In this document: positions 58,730-64,000 of the stretch, in pieces
How positions within the stretch are numbered: the first letter of the stretch is position 1
Layout of the letters: each line of letters opens with the position of its first letter
DNA from: Merdimmobilis hominis
GTDB taxonomy: Bacteria; Bacillota; Clostridia; Oscillospirales; Ruminococcaceae
NCBI RefSeq assembly: GCF_021109255.1
Contig: NZ_JAJODG010000002.1
Strand: one strand, 5' to 3'
DNA length: 64,000 bases
The notes under the pieces: generated by a model
Told to the model about the DNA's origin: nothing
Databases searched by the model: none
What the model saw: the letters and a program-made list of their open reading frames with translations, nothing else
Position numbers and translations under genes: made by a program

Positions 58730-59953
58730 CTACAGCCCTGTGAGATAGTCGATGTATTCCTTCGCCAGCCGGTCATATCGGTGGTGGTCTCGTACATAGT
58801 CTTTCCCCCTCTTCCCCAACTCTGCCCGTTCCTCAGGGGAGAGTGCCAAAAGGGCCTTTGCTCCCTCTACAATGGCCCGTGGATCCTCCGGCGGGAGGGT
58901 GAGGCCGCAGCCCGACCGCTCCACTAAATTTCCCGCCCCCGCCACGCCGTAAAGGATGGGACGGCCAGAGAGCAGGTAATCAAACAGCTTGTTCATCCCC
59001 ACCCCGTATTGGTAGAGGGGGGAGCGCTTTGCCCCCAAATAGAGGGCGTCCGCCATGGGCAGAAGGGCGGTTGCCTCCCCTTTGGGCGCCGGGTCCAGGA
59101 AATAAAGGTTGTCTAGCCGCAGTTTTTTTGCCCGGCTTCGCAGCTCATTCTTGTAGGGGCCGTCCCCCATCAATACAAAGGCGATGCCGGGCGGGGCGAG
59201 GGCGGCAGCGAATACCAAATCCTCCAAGGCGTTGGCAGCGGAGAACCCCCCCAGGTACAAGAGGACAAAATGCCCACGGCTGTGGAGCAGTTCCAGCAGC
59301 TCCTGGTGCTTTTTTGGGGGCAGGTTCTCCGGCTCTTCCCGGAAGTCCACTCCGTTGGGGATGTGCTGGTAGTTTTTGGGCGACGCCCCGATGGAAGCCA
59401 GGTAGAGGTCGGCTTTCTCCAGGATGGAGACCACCCCATCGCTTTTGCGGGAGAGGCGGCGCACCTCCCGCCGGATCAGGTGGATGAGCGGGTGGCCCGC
59501 CTTGTAACCGTAGAGTTCCATGGGGCTTAAGGGCCACAGGTCGTGGACTTCATAGATCAGCTTGGCCTTGGCAATCCGGGCGATCCGAGCTGCCCCCCGC
59601 CCGTCAAAAGGGTGGGTGGAAGAGGCGATGACCACATCCGGCCGGTAGGTTTTGGCGAGGCGAGCCGCTCCGCTGTACAGTTTGCGGCAAAATGCGAAGA
59701 CGTTTTTCACCCGCCCCAGGCCGTTGCCTGCGTAGGCGGGGGTTTTGAGGAAACAATAGCGGACCCCCTCCACCGTTTTTTCCTCAAAATCCCGAATGGC
59801 ACGGGGGTTCTTCTGCCGCAGGTGGGAGAAATCCCCGGTGACGACCACCGGGTGATGCCCCATCTTCCCCCATTCCTGGGCCAGATAATAGGGGCGGAAT
59901 TCCATCCCCAATTCTGGGGAGCCGGCGTACTGGTTGACGATGAGAATATTCAT
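58730..59953 (-). CDS. Glycosyltransferase family 4 (WbuB/WcaI-like)
   Basis: A 407-residue cytoplasmic glycosyltransferase with a GT-B fold: MNILIVNQYAGSPELGMEFR at the N-terminal nucleotide-free face, then KLIYEVHDLWPLSPMELYGY and the GT4 region AVVFVLMGDGPYKNEL with LLSGRPILYGVAGAGNLVE near the C-terminus. The ATG at 59953 overlaps the upstream gene by four bases. It adds one sugar to the growing lipid-linked unit. Donor and linkage are not known. Confidence 0.87.
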   Translation of the reverse strand: MNILIVNQYAGSPELGMEFRPYYLAQEWGKMGHHPVVVTGDFSHLRQKNPRAIRDFEEKTVEGVRYCFLKTPAYAGNGLGRVKNVFAFCRKLYSGAARLAKTYRPDVVIASSTHPFDGRGAARIARIAKAKLIYEVHDLWPLSPMELYGYKAGHPLIHLIRREVRRLSRKSDGVVSILEKADLYLASIGASPKNYQHIPNGVDFREEPENLPPKKHQELLELLHSRGHFVLLYLGGFSAANALEDLVFAAALAPPGIAFVLMGDGPYKNELRSRAKKLRLDNLYFLDPAPKGEATALLPMADALYLGAKRSPLYQYGVGMNKLFDYLLSGRPILYGVAGAGNLVERSGCGLTLPPEDPRAIVEGAKALLALSPEERAELGKRGKDYVRDHHRYDRLAKEYIDYLTGL

Positions 59954-61050
59954 GCTTTCTCCCCTTCCAGCAGTTTACGGTATAGGGTTAAAAGCCGCTT
60001 TTCCTCGCTTTGCCAGCAGTATTTTTTCAGGGCCAGCTTCCGGCCCGCCTCCCCCATGGCCTTGGCCCGGTCTGGGTTTTCCAGCAGGAAGGTCATCGCC
60101 CCGGCGATCTCCTCCACCTTTTGCGGGTCGACGAAGAGGGCGCAGGACTTCCCGGTCAGCTCCCGCCACAGGGGGAAGTCGGAGGCGATCACCGGCAGGC
60201 CGCAGAGCATGTATTCAAACAGCTTGATTGGCAGGGATTCTTGGTAGCTCTGGGTGGGGAACAGCACCACCAGCCCTATCCGGGCTTCCCCCATGGCCTT
60301 CGCCACCCCATCCCGGGAGAGCTTCCCCCGCTCTTCCACCTGATCAAACCCCGGCAGCAAAGTGATGTCATGGCGCAGGGCCGGGTTTTCAAACTCCCCG
60401 GCCAGAATCAGGGGCACCCCTGCCTGGCCGGCAGCTTTCACCATCTGATGTATGCCCCGCAACTGTGTGATAGAACCGGCATACACAGCCGCCCGCCGCC
60501 TTTTTTCATAGGGGGGCAGCCCCTGGGGGAAAAACTCCTGGGGATCGGGGAAATTCCGCACCGCCACACCTCCTGGAAACCGCCCCGCAATGATTTCGGT
60601 GGCGCCGATCACCCCATCCAGCCGGCGGGCGACTTTCTGTTCATACCGCTCAAACCGGCGGGCGAGGGGTTTTCGGCTCCATTCCGGGAGCCAGTCCTTC
60701 CCCAAAATCTGCCGGGGCACATCCTCATGGGCGTCGTAAATCACCCGTTTGCCCCGCTTTTTCAGCTTGAGGGCGGCAGGCAGAAGCTCCGGGTCATGGA
60801 CGTGATAGAGGTCGTATTCCTCTGTGAGCGCGGCCTTCAAGGCGGTGGGGGACGCTTTCCACATCCGGCCGAACCGGCCTCCCGGCAGCTCCAGCTTGCA
60901 AAAACGGACCCCATATTCGTCTTTGCCCTCATAATCCGGGCAGCAGAGGGTCACCCGGTACCCGGCTTTGGCCAAAGAGAGGGCCTGCCGGTAGTAGATC
61001 CGCACGTCGTCGTGGCGGTGGACAGTGGTCAGGATGCAGATGGATTTCAC
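59950..61050 (-). CDS. Glycosyltransferase family 4
   Basis: A 366-residue GT-B enzyme. The GTG at 61050 follows AAGGGGG by eight bases and overlaps the preceding stop, as expected in a tightly packed operon. It contains ILTTVHRHDDVRIYYRQALS, YDLYHVHDPELLPAALKLKK, RVIYDAHEDVPRQILGKDW and the GT4 Glu-containing region SLPIKLFEYMLCGLPVIASD. It probably adds a second sugar of the repeat unit. Confidence 0.88.
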   Translation of the reverse strand: MKSICILTTVHRHDDVRIYYRQALSLAKAGYRVTLCCPDYEGKDEYGVRFCKLELPGGRFGRMWKASPTALKAALTEEYDLYHVHDPELLPAALKLKKRGKRVIYDAHEDVPRQILGKDWLPEWSRKPLARRFERYEQKVARRLDGVIGATEIIAGRFPGGVAVRNFPDPQEFFPQGLPPYEKRRRAAVYAGSITQLRGIHQMVKAAGQAGVPLILAGEFENPALRHDITLLPGFDQVEERGKLSRDGVAKAMGEARIGLVVLFPTQSYQESLPIKLFEYMLCGLPVIASDFPLWRELTGKSCALFVDPQKVEEIAGAMTFLLENPDRAKAMGEAGRKLALKKYCWQSEEKRLLTLYRKLLEGEKA

Positions 61051-62354
61051 AGGCTTCGCCCCCTTTCTCGGATGAGTGATAGTTCCCGCAGCAGCAGGAA
61101 GGAAAAGAAAAAGAACCACTTGTCATACAAAAAGCCGTACCGGCCGCTGACCGCGTTTTGCAGCACTGCCGTCCCCAGAATTACCCCGTAAGGCAGGACC
61201 CGCGCCGGGTCCTTTTGCAGGAGGGTCAAGCCGTCCACCAGCAGCGCAAGAAGCAGGGCCAGCCCGGCGGCGGCTTTCAGGTATCCGCCACTGAGCAGGT
61301 CGGAGAGGAGGAAATTGTGGGCGCTCAGCGCCTCCCGCTGCTCCGCCTGGGGATAGGTGGCGCAAAGCTCCTGGTCCCCCGACTCCCGGTAGAGGACCAC
61401 ATCCCGCCCCAAGCCCTGGCCGGTCAGTTTCTCAAAGGGAGGGTAGCCGGAATACTCCTCCCAGGCTATCCGCCACAAAATCCGCCGTTTGGAGAGGAAG
61501 GAGCCTTCCGCTATGGTTTCATACCGGTCTTGGAGCTCGGTCTCCCCACCTCCCCCCGGCAAGCCCGGGGCCTGTTCCGGCAGGTTTTGGAGCAGGGAGG
61601 AACCGGCGATGGTCAGCGCCGCAACCAAGCTAAAAGCCAAAACAGTCCCCCCGATGGCGCTCAGCAGCTTTCCCGCCTTCCAGCCCCGCACCAAAGCGGT
61701 TCCAGTGACCAAAAGGCCGATGGGCAAGAATAGGAGCACCGCCCGCCGGGACCCGGAAAGGAGGACCGGAGGGAGGCACACCCCAGCAATCAGCAATAGT
61801 ATGCCCCGGTTTTTGGCGGAAACTCCCTGGCGGAGCAGCAAAAAAGCCCCGCCGCTCCACCCCAACAGAATGGTGACGGCAAACATGTTGTAATCCCTGC
61901 GCAGGGAAAGGCGCAGGTCATACTCCGAGGGGAAGGGGCCGGCACCCATCCGGCCCAGCACGCTGAGGAGGGCTGCCGCCACCGCCGCCAAGGCCAAAGT
62001 GGCAAATACCCGGTCGATGGCTTCCCGGCTGTCCAGCAGCAGGGCGCCCAGCAGGGTCAGCACCGCCATCAATCCCACCACCCGGTATTTTTCATAAGAG
62101 AGGGCCCAGTCCGCTGGCGCCAACGCCCCCAAGGCATCCAAAAATAGGTAGAGGGAGAATCCCCAGAACAGCCAATAATCGGTCAGCGGCCGCAGGAGGC
62201 ATTTTCGTTCCCACAGGTACTTGGCAGAAAGGGCCGCTGCCCCCAGAAGCAGGAGCAGGGAGAGTTCCATCAAGTGGAAAGACCTCCCCGCTGCCAGTTC
62301 AAAAAATGTGAAAAACAGCGCCAGGTGGAAGAGGACAGGCAGGCGTTTTTCCAT
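61047..62354 (-). CDS. O-antigen ligase/polymerase-type membrane protein (Wzy-like)
   Basis: A 435-residue protein with about ten to eleven predicted membrane helices. The ligase/polymerase hallmark is a large extracytoplasmic loop, here rich in charged residues (ETELQDRYETIAEGSFLSKR, then RIAWEEYSGYPPFEKLTGQG and a SAHNFLLSDLLSGGY segment with a conserved His). Members either polymerise lipid-linked repeat units (Wzy) or ligate them. Next to Wzx it most likely acts as the polymerase. Confidence 0.8.
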   Translation of the reverse strand: MEKRLPVLFHLALFFTFFELAAGRSFHLMELSLLLLLGAAALSAKYLWERKCLLRPLTDYWLFWGFSLYLFLDALGALAPADWALSYEKYRVVGLMAVLTLLGALLLDSREAIDRVFATLALAAVAAALLSVLGRMGAGPFPSEYDLRLSLRRDYNMFAVTILLGWSGGAFLLLRQGVSAKNRGILLLIAGVCLPPVLLSGSRRAVLLFLPIGLLVTGTALVRGWKAGKLLSAIGGTVLAFSLVAALTIAGSSLLQNLPEQAPGLPGGGGETELQDRYETIAEGSFLSKRRILWRIAWEEYSGYPPFEKLTGQGLGRDVVLYRESGDQELCATYPQAEQREALSAHNFLLSDLLSGGYLKAAAGLALLLALLVDGLTLLQKDPARVLPYGVILGTAVLQNAVSGRYGFLYDKWFFFFSFLLLRELSLIRERGRSL

Positions 62355-62357
62355 CGG

Positions 62358-63584
62358 TCACATCCCCTTTGCAGATCGTTGGTCCAGTCCGCGGCAGTAG
62401 CGGTAGAACCCCAGATATCCCACGCTAAGCAGCCCTGCGTGGTAAAACAAAAACATGGCCGGCCCAATCCCCGGTACCCCTAAGGGCACCGCCGCCAAGA
62501 GGAGCATCCCCCCCTGCCACAGGGCGGTGGCCTTCTGCCGGCCCCGGGCGATGGCTGCGGTGGAAGTGGGCACGGTGACAAACCGCACCAAATAAAGAGG
62601 CAGCAGAAGGCGCAGGTAGAGGATGGCTGGTTCCCACCCCGGCCCAAACAACAGACGGACCGCCGGGCCAGCCAGCAGGAACAGCGCCCCATATCCCAGC
62701 GTACCCAAGGGAAGGAGCCCGCGGGTCACCTTGGCAAGGAGCCCCTTTTCCCCCGCCCGGGAGAGGTACGCCTGCCCCACTGGGGAGGACACCAAAGAAA
62801 TAGGGGCCGAGAGGAGCCGCACCGCCAAGGAATAGCTCCCCAGGGCCCCGGCGGAAAAGAGGCGGGCAAAGCCATACCCCGCCAAACTGTAGGCGAGGTT
62901 TCCCAACAGGGAGCCGGGCAGCGTGTATAGGGGGAAGCTCCGGTTGTCCCGCAAAAGGGGGAGAAGGCACTGCCCCTCCACCTTTTTTCCAAATAAGGAA
63001 CACGCCCCTTGGCACAAAGGGAAACAGGCGGCCCCATAGGCGAGGATATGCCCTAGGCAGAGGCCCTCTGCCCCCCAAGAGGAAAGGATGGGTTGTCCCA
63101 AGGCGAGAGCCACCCCCCGGGTGACATTGGCCCGGCAGATGGCGCCGGTGTTTTGCAGCTTCAGGTTCGCCCCCACAAAGGCGGCGTGAACCCCCACAGC
63201 AAAGGTCGCCGGGGCGATCAGCCATACCCATTTATAGGAAGACGCGGAAAAATAAGCGGCGATAGGCCGGGCAAACAAGCCCAGGGGCAGAAGCAGCAGC
63301 GACACTCCAACGCATAGGGAGAGGGAGATGCGCAAAAGGCCGGAGGCTTGTCCCTCCCCTGGGGCCACTATCAGCGCCAGGTCGTATTTTAAACAGGCCA
63401 GCTGCCCGGTCAAGTTGAGAGTGGAGACAAAAAGGGCATAGGCTCCCAATTCTCCTGGGGTGTACAGCCTCGCCAAAAGGGGCGACGCCAGCATGGGGAG
63501 CAGCTGGGCCAGGGCGGAACCGGTAGTCAAAGCGGCGGCAGCGCGGAAAAAACCGTCGCGAGGGATGGGCTTTCGAAACTTCAT
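62358..63584 (-). CDS. Polysaccharide flippase (Wzx/MATE-like)
   Basis: A 408-residue protein with about twelve predicted hydrophobic segments. It starts with FFRAAAALTTGSALAQLLPM and LARLYTPGELGAYALFVSTL, the usual opening of Wzx/RfbX-type flippases, and ends in a long hydrophobic run. It would move undecaprenyl-linked repeat units across the membrane to the Wzy polymerase. It overlaps the Gfo/Idh gene by four bases. Confidence 0.88.
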   Translation of the reverse strand: MKFRKPIPRDGFFRAAAALTTGSALAQLLPMLASPLLARLYTPGELGAYALFVSTLNLTGQLACLKYDLALIVAPGEGQASGLLRISLSLCVGVSLLLLPLGLFARPIAAYFSASSYKWVWLIAPATFAVGVHAAFVGANLKLQNTGAICRANVTRGVALALGQPILSSWGAEGLCLGHILAYGAACFPLCQGACSLFGKKVEGQCLLPLLRDNRSFPLYTLPGSLLGNLAYSLAGYGFARLFSAGALGSYSLAVRLLSAPISLVSSPVGQAYLSRAGEKGLLAKVTRGLLPLGTLGYGALFLLAGPAVRLLFGPGWEPAILYLRLLLPLYLVRFVTVPTSTAAIARGRQKATALWQGGMLLLAAVPLGVPGIGPAMFLFYHAGLLSVGYLGFYRYCRGLDQRSAKGM

Positions 63585-64000
63585 CGGTCAAACCGGCCCT
63601 TGTAAGCGCCGGACCACCCTTCTTTCAGCGGGAGGGATACCGGCCGGTGTTCCGCCGCCGACTGGTAAACAGCTAGAACCAGCTCCAGGGCCCGCAAGCC
63701 ATCCTCCCCATTACAGAGGGGTTGCCGACCCGTTTGGATGCACTCCGCCACATCCCGGTAAAGAGCGGTGTGGCCAAATCCATAGATATTGCCAGGGACT
63801 TCCTCAAAGGCGGAAAGATCCTCCTCGCCGGATTCGGTGCGGAAGATCTCCAACCGGTTCACCGATTTCCCCCCGATCCGCACCGTCCCTTTTTCCCCAT
63901 AGATCGAAAGGGTTTCCTCCAAGTTTTCGGGAAAGATATTGCTGGTGCCTTCCAGCAGACCATAAGACCCATTTGCGAACCGCACAACCGCTAGGCCCAG
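63581..64000 (-). CDS. Gfo/Idh/MocA-family oxidoreductase, C-terminal part (WbpB-like)
   Basis: The last 139 codons of a gene that runs off the right edge. The visible sequence, from the start of the C-terminal substrate domain (VVRFANGSYGLLEGTSNIFP) to the end (VYQSAAEHRPVSLPLKEGW), matches the C-terminal half of Gfo/Idh/MocA nucleotide-sugar dehydrogenases such as WbpB. Together with a WbpE-like aminotransferase in the same operon it could make a 2,3-diamino-uronic acid. The N-terminal Rossmann half lies outside the window. Confidence 0.75.
   Translation of the reverse strand: MGLAVVRFANGSYGLLEGTSNIFPENLEETLSIYGEKGTVRIGGKSVNRLEIFRTESGEEDLSAFEEVPGNIYGFGHTALYRDVAECIQTGRQPLCNGEDGLRALELVLAVYQSAAEHRPVSLPLKEGWSGAYKGRFDR

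Noticed and set aside
1..64000. CRISPR array, phage or IS element
   Set aside because: No regularly spaced direct repeats of CRISPR size, no transposase, integrase or phage structural gene, and no terminal inverted repeats were found.

Overview
The window reads as a chromosome segment of a spore-forming anaerobic Firmicute of the class Clostridia, most likely an Oscillospirales/Oscillospiraceae-type gut bacterium. The genus cannot be fixed from sequence alone. The reasons are AGGAGG ribosome-binding sites before almost every gene, moderately high GC, SpoVS and a SpoIIM-like protein, YmdB, an Asp23/FakA pair, a leucine T-box, EFR1 and TM2 proteins, and a selenium trait (YedF, a DUF3343 protein, and SelD carrying a UGA codon at its catalytic position). 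No phage, insertion sequence or CRISPR array was seen.

Region by region. 1-8.8 kb holds the 5' part of an AbgB-type M20 hydrolase with a divergent regulator, then yedF and a DUF3343 gene, a BTAD regulator, a PM20D1/CPS1-like M20 peptidase, YbaK and a dehydrogenase-like protein that lacks key catalytic residues. 8.8-16.6 kb holds an ABC exporter pair (FtsX-type permease and ATPase) and a divergent gluconokinase-like kinase and 6-phosphogluconate dehydrogenase. 16.7-27.5 kb is the most distinctive accessory region. It contains a NERD membrane protein, two tandem paralogous metal-dependent amidohydrolases, a GltS-like transporter preceded by a 66-codon ORF, a complete leucine T-box with its own promoter, and three tandem AbgB-type M20 hydrolases, each with its own promoter and terminator. 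The enzymes look like an uptake and hydrolysis system for N-acyl or peptidyl amino acids. 27.5-32.7 kb holds a decayed Sir2-like gene, a candidate small RNA, tRNA-Val, a SpoIIM-like protein, a TetR regulator and a run of small hypothetical genes. 32.7-39.7 kb holds a large lipoprotein, a glycine-betaine-type ABC importer, and a flavodoxin/ferredoxin protein divergent from a TetR gene across a palindromic operator.

39.7-54.8 kb is mostly housekeeping: tRNA-Lys, recG, pyrE, fakA-asp23, a family 5 solute-binding lipoprotein, spoVS, ymdB, an RluA-type synthase, gdhA, a TM2 protein, rnpB, and selD divergent from a LysR gene. Between gdhA and the TM2 gene lies an unassigned tandem array of structured units whose closing stems differ by compensatory changes. 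54.9-64 kb is one minus-strand surface-polysaccharide operon (Gfo/Idh oxidoreductase, Wzx, Wzy-like, two glycosyltransferases, two DegT aminotransferases, an initiating sugar transferase) with coaX overlapping its last gene.

The strongest candidates for new biology are the tandem structured repeats at 51.25-51.5 kb and the leucine T-box beside a hydrolase/transporter island. The selenocysteine SelD is a known type that ordinary gene calling truncates.
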